From Trichosphaerium sp. ATCC 40318 (Eukaryota > Discosea > Flabellinia > Trichosidae), in NCBI GenBank assembly GCA_038496445.1, contig JALMLS010000344.1, positions 1 to 64,000 of the forward strand: a DNA stretch of 64,000 nt, read 5' to 3'. The position numbers and the translations under genes are program-made. This document shows positions 47,044 to 58,274 of this stretch, piece by piece. The notes under the pieces are model-generated. The model had not been told where the DNA came from. It saw nothing but the letters and a program-made list of their open reading frames with translations, and did not search any database. Every line of letters begins with the position of its first letter. Positions within the stretch are counted from its first letter, which is position 1.

Positions 47044-48658
47044 TCACCACAGGTTCTCTAATTCCTTTGCAAATTTTTTACCATAGCCACCTCCCCAATT
47101 ATTATCCTTGCCTCTACCAATATACTCACTTAAAAATCTATAAAAACTATCTAATTCTGTTTCTTCATCTTCAAATACACACGTGACAGGTGTAAACGAT
47201 ACTTTGTCAGAATCACCAGAAAAATATGCTGTAACTAGTTTTACACGTCAGAAAGGTCCATCACATGATGTCGTTTTGTGATAACGCACGTGGTTTCCAT
47301 ACAAACTCGTGGTAGATAGAATTTTCAATTGGAATAGGACAAATAGTGTATCCATATTTATAATAAAACGAAAGCTTTCCTTCCTAGATACTTCCCTGTC
47401 AGTTTTGTTTTGTTTCGTTTTCATTCTTTTCATTATTTTCATTGCAAACAATCATTACGTACAATGTTGTGTAGTAGTTCATCAGGATATACAATGACAC
47501 CCTTAAAATGACCAATATGATCCTTTAAATACTCTATTCGAGAATATTGACAAACTTTGTTTACCCCAGGCATAACAAGTGTTGAACCTACTTTATGTTA
47601 AAGTGCGAGAACAAAAAGTTAGCTTACTGGCTGCTCCAAACAAACTACTATCTCCTCTTGCTTCAAAATACAGTAGAAACTAATGATAGCAATGAGTATG
47701 ATAATATTTTAGTCTTACTGATGGATGTACAAGCTTTCAATTTGGTTTTCAAAAAAAAAAAACAGAACTGAAAAAAAAAAGGGTGAATATCTTCGTTTTC
47801 TACTCTCTCAAGTTCAAGTACTGACATGACATAGTTTACTATGTCTTATTTTAAATGTTATTCATGTATTTTAGCTTGTTAGAAAGAAAATGAATACGTT
47901 AGGGAGGTTTTTTCTCTTATTTTTGAAAAATAATTTTGTACTGAATTTTCTCTCTTCAAATGAGCTATCTTGTATAGCTTTGATACGAAGTAAGCACCTA
48001 ATCCACTACGAGGCCATAGAGAATCTTCATCAATATACTTAACAGGACATACCTACAGCACAAGATGAATAAAAAACACAATCTGTCAAAAGGAAAAAAA
48101 TAATTACGCACGTTGCTTCTATTTGCGTCTAGGAACATATGCTTGTACGATACGTAATCTGGTTCAAGTATTGCGTGCTTAGACCATATTTTAACGCAAT
48201 GAGCCTGGTAAGGTCAGCGTTAACGCAATTTTGGAAGATCATAGTGTAATTCCATTGTTGAGTGTCTCAATACACGGTATGGATAGATAACACATGCATT
48301 AAGCGATAATTGCTGTTTTGACGTACATTAAAAAGATCTCCACATATTTTATGCCAGCGTTTGCAAACCTAGAAGCGAAGGGTTAGGTTGTAGATGTGAA
48401 TTTGTACTTTTTTGTAGATTTTGGTGTTTTACAGCTACAAACATCGATTTTTAAAGCTCTGCCACATCGCGGGTGCGTACCAAGCCAAAATCACAGTACT
48501 CAAAGGGTGAAAACTAAGTTTAACGTTTTAGTATGTTGCCAGTGAGTTATAGAGGCTCTAACCATCCCAAAACACTCTTTCCATATCTCAGAAGGTAACC
48601 AAAGAACGGGTGGTGTTGACATCTCATCAACAGATTCAAATGGAGACCGTCTATTCAT
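47044..48658 (-). CDS. F-box protein
   Basis: ATG 48658 starts MNRRSPFESVDEMSTPPVL, then the F-box WLPSEIWKECFGM|VCKRWHKICGDLFN, split by an intron of about 190 bp. F-box proteins link substrates to SCF ubiquitin ligases through Skp1. Later exons read AHCVKIWSKHAILEPDYVSY, KHMFLDANRSNVCPVKYIDE, DSLWPRSGLGAYFVSKLYKI, then YFEARGDSSLFGAA, VMPGVNKVCQYSRIEYLKDH, GVIVYPDELLHN, VTAYFSGDSDKVSFTPVTCV, ending GKKFAKELENLW at TGA 47046-47044. The C-terminal half has an ordered, beta-rich look without recognised repeats (no WD, Kelch or LRR). Some middle exons (47700-47900) are uncertain. It is convergent with the HECT gene, another ubiquitin-pathway gene, 263 bp away. Confidence 0.65.
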
Positions 48659-48985
48659 GTAGGCTTTCAAAAAAAAAAGACAGAAAAAAAATAAAGCTTG
48701 ACCATTTTTTTGCTATTCAAATTATTCCATTCTTACTCAAAGAGTTGTAAAGTAAACGGCTATGATTGGCATCAAGTGTATGAGACTTCGCCGAATAAGC
48801 ACTCAATCACGTGTTTTTAGTGAATGAAGAGGAGAAAATAAATGCAAAAGTGAGTTGATTTTCTACTCTGGGTTTTTTTTATTACTGCAATAAAATACAT
48901 CACTCAAAAGTAATGTCATGGCGTAACTAAAAAAGGGGGGAGTGTTGCAAATGGCAAACAAGAGAGTGGTAAGACATGCATGTCC
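48659..48985. other. Intergenic region upstream of the F-box gene
   Basis: Lies between two minus-strand genes and contains an ATCACGTG site at 48818-48825. No gene seen. Confidence 0.4.
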
Positions 48986-51323
48986 TTACTCAGCCCATCC
49001 TTCGACAACACCTTCGTAGTTTTCATCTACCTTTGTATAGCTCATACTCTGTCCAGTGTACTCGTTAAAAACAAAATCATCACCAAATAGATCGTTTCCA
49101 GTTATTTGATAGTCTGTCCATTCTCCCTGAAAAGAGTCAGGTTAGTATCTGTAGGTACAAGTGTAAAAGTTAAGTACTTCAATAAGACCAGCTCCTTGAT
49201 CACCTTCTCCAACTAAGAAAGCAGTTTCTGGGTCAGCTGTTTGGCCAAGTACACCGTGCATATGACTTGCAGTCTTTGATATTAGCTTAGAGCGCAAGTT
49301 AATATGACAACTCGAGTATGTGGACGCAGAGAATCTCATTGATAATTCAATAGCTGGAGTAGATAAAACAGTTCTAAATGAAAAAGTTAGTGACTCAAAA
49401 AAGGCGCCACGGATAAGTGTTACCTGTCATTTTCTGCCGAAGATCGCTTTATAGTAACTGCAATCAATGAATCAGTACTTAAAAGATTCGTTTCACAACA
49501 CGTGGTCGGTGAAATAGTTTGTTGAAAAAAAAAAGACAAAACACGAAACATTTTGTACAGTAAAAACGCGTGCCTTGACCGAAAGTCAACTTTTCGCCTG
49601 CTCTCATGATTTCGTCATTCACAATCACAAAACGAGACGCCTACATTAATACAATTACATATTGATACAACATAACTAATAAGTAAAAAAACGTGCCTCA
49701 GTCCTATTACAACCTATTTTAAGGCGTAACTTGGAAGTCTTTATGGCAATAGTGCCAATATAAGTACGCAGCTTCTCGCGTTTAATCAAATCAGAATCAA
49801 GAAACAATGCATTTACTTGTATATCAGAGGCTGTAATTAAATTGAAAACCTTATCTGGTCGACCATCTACACATCAAGTTTAGAAAACAAACAATAAAAA
49901 AACACGTGATGAATAGTTAGATTGTAGAGAAATAGTATCAATCAATAACGATGGCACCAGTACGTACGGAAATCATATCTAGAAAAGAAAACAAAATCAG
50001 TATATTTTGTAGAAATAGTAAAAGGAGTGTACTATCTCCTGTAAAAAGACAAAAAGTCAAAATCAAGTATAAAAAAACCTTAAATTACAATTGAGCAGGT
50101 AATGTAGATCCTTTTTAGAAAAATCACAATATAAATACGTACTTTTGAGCCAAGAAACCGATGAAATGAGGATCGCCTGATATCTCCGGAGCAACATTGA
50201 GTAAAATAAACTGAAAACCAGTGCCATTATTCCCACATTCGTCCATACACGTGAAAGATCTTTGCACAGTAACTATATTCGTACTAGTCATATTGAAGAC
50301 AGTATCAACATGCGGAAGCATTATAAGGTCTCCTGGGCATCCATCAGTGCAGTTTGCTTGACCAAGTACACTAGGACCAGGAAGATTATCTGGATCACGA
50401 CCAGGCGCCATAATAGTTGGAGGAGCTGTAACTATTGGTGGAGAATCGTCGACGCGGATGTACAAAAGTTGCCAAACAGAGGTTGTTCTATTACATTGTG
50501 TGGTGGCCTCAAATGTACGATTTATACGTTGTGTGCAGTTATCCACATTTTCTTGCACAGAGAATTCCGCGCCTTGTAGGACACCTTCGCAAAGATCGAA
50601 AAACTAAATTTTGAGTAAATTGTACAATTCCCTATGTAAATCTTTTTTTGTGCTTTGACTCTGATTGAGGCGCTTACCGTTGGTCGTCCGTGTAGATTAG
50701 AACCTGTACCGGCACCACAAGGAAGTACGCTACCGGGATCAGTTGGTACTCTTAGTGAAAGACCAAGCGCCTGGATGATAGGATCTCCTGGTGGCATATT
50801 GCGGTCAACTTGGAAAGTACAGTTTGCACTCAAGCCATTACATGGATCTAATACTTCAAAATCAAACTCGTCCACGCGATTGCATCCGCCGACGATGGTC
50901 CTAGGCTAATGTATTTTAATACCAGAGTAACGCATCAACAATTAAAAAAAAAAAGGTCCAAAGAACGAGGTAAATATTTTGTTTTATCACGTGAGAAATT
51001 ATACGCGAAACGAAGAATAAATACAAAAAACGTGCGTACAAGGGACAACATTTCAACCTTTTGTGACTGCGGACATCCAGAGTTTAATTGATTCTCTGGG
51101 TTCGCTACTTGCTCGCAACTTGCCTGAGCGCTGTAAGTAATGCAAATATAACAATAAGAAGTATTGATTTTCAATTTTGTGTAATTAAATGGCGTATATT
51201 ATAGCTTACCGTGCTAAGACGTGGACAGCTAGTAATAGTAGGTGGGTCCATTGTTATTTGTGACTGTATCCTCACCACGAAGGACAAGAATACAAGCAAA
51301 GCGAGACAAAAACTCGTTGTCAT
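48986..51323 (-). CDS. Secreted cysteine-rich protein with root-cap/VWD-like module
   Basis: ATG 51323 begins MTTSFCLALLVFLSFVVRIQ, a clear signal peptide cleaved near SQ. The N-terminal region is Cys- and N-glycosite-rich (CNGLSANCTFQVDRNMPPGD, ENVDNCTQRINRTFEATTQC, CTDGCPGDLIMLPH). The C-terminal region starts SGDPHFIGFLAQK and continues DKVFNLITASDIQVNALFLD, LRTYIGTIAIKTSKLRLKIG, then SKTASHMHGVLGQTADPETA and NDLFGDDFVFNEYTGQSMSY. DPHFxGF, FNL...VNA and HGVLGQT in this order are the hallmarks of the plant Root_cap/late-embryogenesis and VWD-like family. Ends EGVVEGWAE, TAA 48988-48986. Probably a surface or extracellular matrix glycoprotein. Some short exons near 49860-50100 are tentative. 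Confidence 0.7.
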
Positions 51324-52004
51324 CACACCAAGCACCTTTCGTTGATTGTAGTCTTTTTTGCAGCAAGGCGCGGAGATTTTACAATGTGATTTCGTACGAA
51401 GCAAAAAGAGGTTCTACGCTTGTACGCTTTGATGACGTAGTGCCACTTTAACATGCAAACTTGTTGATATGTTTCCATTCTACAAGTTTTTCTACTCGAG
51501 CGAATAATAATACTCTTGCACTGGTGTGCCAACGCATTGTTCGTTGATAATCAAAACCTGTTCGTTTAAAGAACTATACCTAATTGAGCGCTCACTTAGA
51601 GTATTGTTTTCGCACGTAATAGGGTAAAATGAAAGCGACTATTTGCAACCTAGTTGCAATTGACTAAATTTGTGCTTATCCTGGCTTTTCTTGCGCGATT
51701 ATTGTTTGAAACCGTTTGGTAAAACGGTCTAATTGGTAATAGAGGGAATACTACCAAATTCTGATTGTAAGAAAACAGTCTTTTTTGGGCTTGCAAAAGT
51801 CAGAATCTCCGCTCTGTGCAGTATCCAATAAGCTCAATATTAGTGTTTTATACGCCTTCTATTTTCTTCCTTTTGTTTGCACGAAAATAAAGGCGAGTGC
51901 TTGTTCCAAAAACACACGTGAGGAAGCCGTGTCAAAAAAAGTCAAAAAATATTTGCGTAACTTGAGTACTTTTAAAGGGGTAAAAGAAAGGCTGAAGAGG
52001 TAAA
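51324..52004. promoter_or_regulatory. Divergent promoter region, secreted protein / G-alpha
   Basis: About 680 bp between divergent starts. It contains CACACGTGAGG near 51913 and open but featureless frames. Assigned by position only. Confidence 0.4.
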
Positions 52005-53932
52005 ATGGGGTGTGCTCATAGTAACACCAAGGACGTTGAAACAAAAAGGATCGACGATGAGTTAAAAGCGGAGCGCAAAAAGGTCAAAATAAAGATGCTC
52101 CTGCTAGGTACGCACGATTATAATTAAACGAGAACATTGCTTTGGCTTTTTGCTCGCTTTCAATTTGGCTATTTTGTTTTTGTTTAATACGAACAGCTGG
52201 CTCTTTTTATAGACGGCCTATAGCAGCCTCCTTTTTAGTCCTGTATACTATGGTGTATTACAGTGGTTAATTTGGAGGGTTTCCGCCTCCGTCGTACTTT
52301 TGTAATCGCTCATAAAACAAAAACAGGAGCTGGTGATTCTGGAAAATCAACATTTGCAAAGCAAATGAAGGTGCTCAAGAAGGGCGGTTTTACAGCAACC
52401 GAAACACAGAAATTTGCAGAAGTCCTAAGAGATAATGCTTTAAGCTCTATAAAACACGTCATATTCGTAGCGAGGGATAAGGGTATCAAAGTAGGGCGTG
52501 GTGATGTACGTTGAGCAACCTTCGGTTGTTTTTGATTTTTTTCTCCCACAAGCGGGTTTTTTTTTTTGTTTGTTAAAATAGAGCGGGTTTACGTAATATA
52601 TCAATGCTTACGCTTGAGTAGAAGAGTGTTATAAAGCAAATTTTGGAAGCTTCAACTTTGACAAAAGAGCTGGCTGAACACATTCAAGATTTACATCAAA
52701 ACGACAAGGGCGTTCAACGTGTACTGAAAAATAGACACGATACACAATTACCCAGCTCGGTTGAATAGTACGTTGGTTTTTACGCCCCCAGACCGTATTT
52801 GGCGACCCAAAAAACCGCCCTAAAGCCAAAATTGCGCGTTTGCGCTTTTGTCAAGTGGCATTCCTTTTTTTTTTGGATTCTGAAAAGGGACCTTGTTTTA
52901 AAATGTCTGTAACTCACAAAACTGCTGTAGTTATTTCAAAAATGTAATGAGGATATACGAGGAGGATTTTAAGCCTACTAACGACGATATTTTTCGGGCT
53001 AAGTTAAAAACCACGGGTATTGTTGAGACAAACTTTGAGTCCAAAGGAGTGTTTTTCAAAATGGTAGATGTCGGTGGTACGTGTACACGCGTGTACTGAT
53101 AGTTGTGAGAAAAAAAGTACTATTTCAGCAAGTGGTGAATTGCCACTATTTTTGTACATTTTTTGGTTATATAGCGCGGCTTCTAATTATGTTTTAATAT
53201 TTTCTGGCTCGCGCTACCTTTTTTGTTTAGTTTGGTTTTTTCACTCGTAAAAAAATTAGGTACTCACTCCTTTTTTAGGCCAACGTAATGAACGCCGTAA
53301 ATGGCTTCACTGTTTCGAGGATGTAACGTCTGTTATCTACTTGGCTGCTTTAGATGAATACGATATGCAATTATTCGAGGATAGACATACAAATCGTATG
53401 GCTGAATCGTTAAACTTGTTCGGTGAGGTATCCGGAAGTAAATATTTCGCGGATACGAGCTGGATCTTATTTTTAAACAAACACGATATTTTTCGATCAA
53501 AGTTTCCTGGATCCCACGAGAGATTAAAAGCACTCTTTCCGGGTTATACAGGTACGGTTTTTTGTCGTTTTTACTTTATTTTGTTGTCCGAATTTTTGAG
53601 TTGTGATTAAAAATCAACACTCCTCTTTGTCCGGAAAACAAGTTAACACGTGCCTACTAGGCGAAGGAAACGCAGATCAAGGCTTGGAATTTATCAAACA
53701 AAAATACAAGACCATGTTCGAAGGTGGCGCTTTGTATATCTTTGTTACTTGCGCTGTTGGTACGTAATTAAAACAGGAGCTCGGGCTTTATTTTTTTGTT
53801 GTTTTATTCATCCGAAATTGTTTTTATTTGCTTACTAAACTACTTGTAGATACCGACAACATCAAGGAGGTATTTCACGTTGTGGAGGACACTATTTTAA
53901 TGAAGAACCTTGGTCAAATGTATTTTAGCTAA
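52005..53932 (+). CDS. Heterotrimeric G-protein alpha subunit
   Basis: GTP-binding switch downstream of membrane receptors. ATG 52005 gives [20 protein letters not shown]; Gly2 and Cys3 fit myristoylation and palmitoylation. The G boxes are all present: G1 GAGDSGKST (Asp where most have Glu), G2 [12 protein letters not shown]3 [21 protein letters not shown]4 LFLNKHD, G5 TCAVDT (usual TCATDT). The helical domain lies between G1 and G2 ([38 protein letters not shown]). An intron follows LLL and the next exon completes G1. The C-terminus is [17 protein letters not shown], so the receptor-coupling end lacks the Cys four from the end that pertussis toxin modifies. Stop TAA 53930-53932. Total about 350 residues, normal for the family. 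Confidence 0.95.
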
Positions 53933-54203
53933 CTGTGTAAATAACCGCCGTTGTAGCGTATTGCGCTGCTTTTTGTACTTTACTAACAACAATAAACAAC
54001 GACATACTATTACTGCTTTTTGCTTTCCCAAACAAAAACCGCTTGTGCACTGTGTGTGAGTGAGAAGGACTGTGCGCTTCAACCGCTTTAGAGGTGTCGA
54101 TTGGTTTGTGAACTTTTGGCACCTAACCAGTAGGTCAGCTTTAGTATTCGTTAAGTCCAATCAGAGCAGTTATTTGGTTTATCTTTGTACTTGGCACGCC
54201 ACA

Positions 54204-57200
54204 ATGACTGACGCTACTTCGACCCGCAATAATACAGATGAGTTCTATGCGAAGTTTAGGCCAATCAAGAAATTGCTTTTAGACGAGTTTGGCGTGTTTT
54301 ATGAGGTGTCGAACAAAGAATTGGCAGAGCTTACTTCACAGTTAGTTTTGTTTCAGGAGCAATGTCTGAATAGCAAGGTAGCATATATTTAGCGCGTATA
54401 GACGCTTGTTCAACGATTTTTTTATTTAATTAATACAAATGGGCCTAAAGCCTCGCTGATCACCGCTTTGATGATCATGAGTAACCGTTACGCGTAGGTA
54501 ATGAGCTCTAGAGGCGAGCATTTTACAAAACTCCCACACAGCGTCATGAGCACTGACACTAACGGCAGTGTTCCTCTAGCGAATGTATTGATTGCCTGCC
54601 ACAAATACAGGTACAATACTACTTTACGGGTAGTAAACAGTCACAAACACGTTGTAGAGATAAAAACGGCGCCAATTCTTTTGATTTAGTTGATACCAAG
54701 CGGTTAAATGACAATTTAACGCTATTTAAGAATATACAAACACACCTGACGGTAGGACATCACAGAAGCTTTCTACATACTCACTTACAATAGGAGTTAA
54801 ACATATTAAAGCGTCCATGCGTATTTTTTGAAGATTCAGTTGTAAACATTCCAGAACTCTCTTTGCTTGTTGAAAAGCATGGAGGATCAGTTACAAAAGA
54901 TCGTAGCAGTGCTTCTCACATAATAATCAAAGATGTGACATCAAATGCAATGGACACAAGGTTCATTTATTGTCAGCTTAATTTCTCTTTTCATTTATGA
55001 TTTATTAGTGCTGGCACTGAAATAAGAGCGTTAAAGAGAAGCAGTGGTACGATATTTTGACAAAACACGTTTTTGTTATCACTTGATGGCATTGTTGAAT
55101 AATTTGTTTCAAGGCAAGACATTTATTCATTGGTGGTTCAAACCTGATTCGATGGATTGTTGGGTTGATACTGATCAAGTGGACAATGATCCAGTGCTCA
55201 TCAAACAATCTAAAGGACCTCAAGTAGTAGTATGCTTTACCTAACAAAAATACTGATTGTTGTGGGTGTTAATGTTTATGTTGTTTAGACAAGCCGATTT
55301 ATTACAGATACAGATGTCTTTAATGAGTGGATGAATCCTCTTGATTATTCCTTGGATAGTCAAATGCTCGCTCATAAACAAAGTCTAAGGATAGTAAACA
55401 AAGATAAAGTTGATGCTGATGCTTCATTCTCAACACAAACTGTACAGCTACCATAAAGTTTCTTCTAAGCTTTTTATTGTGACTAACTTCTTTTTTATTA
55501 AGGAACCTAAAATGTCTGGTGCACAACGTATTCAAAGGCCTACAGCAGCACGTGTACGTTACTACTAAATTTTAATCATGTATGTGGGCTTAGTTTTTTG
55601 ATTGATGTTATAGGGTACAACTGATATTAAGATAGTATCAAAGAAAGATGACTTTGTTAGTCAAACACGTTATGTAAGTTTTTTTTTTTTCTGATTGATT
55701 TGAAACAGCTCCTCAAAGGAACGAATTATTACCTTTTATGTTCCATCATAATCACTAAACTACCGCCATTAAAAACCAGCGTACAATCGCATGTAGTTTT
55801 ATTCATGTGGGAGCGAAAAAGCGAAAAGAGCTTTAGTGCTAGAACGAGTTGAGTTTTGAAAAACTTTGTTTTATTTTATGTTCACAGCGCTCTATACCAG
55901 TTTTCTTTCTTTCATTTAACACTCTTATTTCAGGCAAATATCGTTGTTAGTCCTATTAACAATGATATCCTTCCAAAATATTGTAAATGGTTTAACTCCC
56001 AGTCCATTGACAAACGAGAGGAGAGACTTGTTCCAAAGTTCTTCCAACCGCAACCAACACCTGCAACACCTATAAAAGTAAATGGAGTGCCATTCGTAAA
56101 GGCAGTAATTCCAACAAGAGAGGTGTAAGTACTATAATAACAGTGATAATCCTTGTATAACACCAACAAAAAAAAATAGATATAAACAGTACAGAGACTG
56201 GATGGTTTCTGCTTATCACGCTTTCCCTGATGAACAACTTACATTTGCTTCTTGTAGAAGGTACTTAAGACAACTGGTTTCCCTTGTATTCTGTTGTTTG
56301 TTTAACCGTTTAATTCAAAGGAACTTATCAGGAGATTGCGCTGATTTGATGGCTATATACAACGCATTAGAGTACTGGGGTCTGATAAACTATAATGCTA
56401 AAATTTCTGCAACAACATTCTTGGATAAAGGTGAACAAGGTCAACCTACTTCCGAAATAGAAAAGGTGAGTGATTCAAACATAACGAACGACAAGCAATA
56501 ACTAAACAAAATAAGGTGTTTTTGGCACAAAACAATGTTCGTAATCCTAGACCAGTAGAAATGGTCTTTTCAGATGCTACACCAACCCATAAGAGAAGTT
56601 ACGATAGACATGAACGTAGTCCTGCAAGTGAGAGTACTTGGACGGATCAAGAAACGTTGAAATTGCTTGAAGTACGAATACTTTTTTTTTATTTCTGCAA
56701 ATATTTTTTGCTCTTCTGGTTGCTGTTTCATCGACCTTGTCAAACAAGGCACATTCGTTATACACGATGTTGATGTAAAGGATTCTCACGTTTTTTGTTT
56801 AATTGTAGGGCATAGAGAAGTTGTCATTTAACTGGGACCAACTCGCTGAGCATGTTGAGACTAAAACACGTGAAGAGTGTTTTTTACACTTTTTAAGACT
56901 ACCTATTGAGGATGAGTTCCTTCAAGAAGACTTATATGATGTGTCAGACTCTAAAACGATAGCTAAAGGTACAAACTACCCCACTACAACAATACAATAT
57001 AGACGAATTGCTTACACAAAAAACAGCATTGGAAGAAGGAAGAAAGGTTCCTTTTGTTGAGACAGCAAACCCCGTCATGACACTTGTCACTTTTTTATCA
57101 TCTACAGTTTCGTCTTCAGTTGCAGCAGCTGCTGCACAAGGGGCACTTGGTATGTTTCACAATGATGTACACACGGCTTACGACATATAGAATCCTACAT

Positions 57201-57714
57201 GGGAAGTACGAGTGCTGGCGGTAACACAATGGAAATAGACAGTAAAAAGGATGAGTATGCCACTTTATTTAGTGCCACTTTTTCCACCTTCTAATAACAT
57301 ACCCAAAAGGCAAAATGTAGAAGTTAGCTTGAATGCTCAGGATAGAGAGGCTTTTGCTAATGCTATAGCACACGCATCCATAAAAGCAAAGGTGAGTTAA
57401 AAAAACTTGAAGGTTTTTTTTTTTGTAAAGTCGTTTACTTGATGTAGGAACTAAGCCTTGGCGTTGAAGCCTCCATGGCAAAAATCATGGCAGAAGTTAT
57501 TGAACTGAAAATAGAAAAGGTCAACTTGAAGATGGAACAGTTTGAAACAATGACAAGTTTGCTAAGAGATGAACAAACAAAGGTACGTGTTTATTTTGTC
57601 TATCACTTGAAGAGGTTTTTTTTGACGTTGATTTTTCTTTCCTATTAGGTTGATCGTGCAAAAGAGCAATTGTATAAAGACCAAGCCACTTTTGAAGAGG
57701 AAATAAAAACATAA
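54204..57714 (+). CDS. SWI3/SMARCC-type SWI/SNF chromatin-remodelling subunit
   Basis: Scaffold subunit of SWI/SNF complexes. ATG 54204 starts MTDATSTRNNTDEFYAKFRP. The N-terminal module is that of metazoan SMARCC (CVFFEDSVVNIPELSLLVEK, SSASHIIIKDVTSN, FIHWWFKPDSMDCWVDTDQV). The SWIRM domain is VVSPINNDILPKYCKWFNSQ, TREVYKQYRDWMVSAYHAFP, RNLSGDCADLMAIYNALEYW, GLINY. The SANT domain is STWTDQETLKLLE|GIEKLSF, NWDQLAEHVETKTREECFLH, FLRLPIEDEF. The C-terminal part is ETANPVMTLVTFLSSTVSSS with an Ala-rich helix, and a coiled coil (EVIELKIEKVNLKMEQFETM) ending EEEIKT, TAA 57712-57714. The N-terminal BRCT/chromo-like module links it to the animal SMARCC rather than yeast Swi3 layout. The ENY2 gene nearby is another chromatin factor. 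Confidence 0.92.
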
Positions 57715-58274
57715 CCCTTTTAAAATTAAGACAACAAATAAAATAATAAAATCTGTACAGACGCAGCCACTCAGTGTGCTTGCCATTAACAACAAAGCCT
57801 ATTTTTCAATTTAGCCATTGCTGATTAGGATCTATGGCTGTTTTGCGTTTAAATTACTGTTAACAGAATGGTAATTTTTCTAAAACTTACTGTGAAAAGT
57901 ACACTGCCAATCGAAAATAAGAAAATTAGAGGACTGTGCCCCTTAAACTGTGTACGCAAAAGGGTACATTGCAATAGGAGCATAAAATAACAGCTGTTAG
58001 CTTGTTCAGCAATGAGGACGTGGTAAGCAGTGTTCTCAATAATGAGTGGTTTGATTTCTTTGCACAAAAAAATTAGCAGAATTTTGTGGCAAACAAAATG
58101 TAGTGATACGAGAGGGATGTGGGTAATTATGAGATTCAAGTACATTCTTTTTATTGTAATTGTTACAATAATTAACGGAAGGAATCAGGTACAGAAAAAA
58201 CTTGCACATTGTCCAACTAAGGGCAAAGTTTTAGTAAAAAAGAAGAAAAAAAAAAAGAGATTTTAAAAGTAAAC
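57715..58274. other. Convergent intergenic region, SWI3 / eIF3d
   Basis: 560 bp between two 3' ends. Holds AATAAA-like signals just after the SWI3 stop (about 57733-57750) and A/T runs. No gene supported. Confidence 0.5.
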
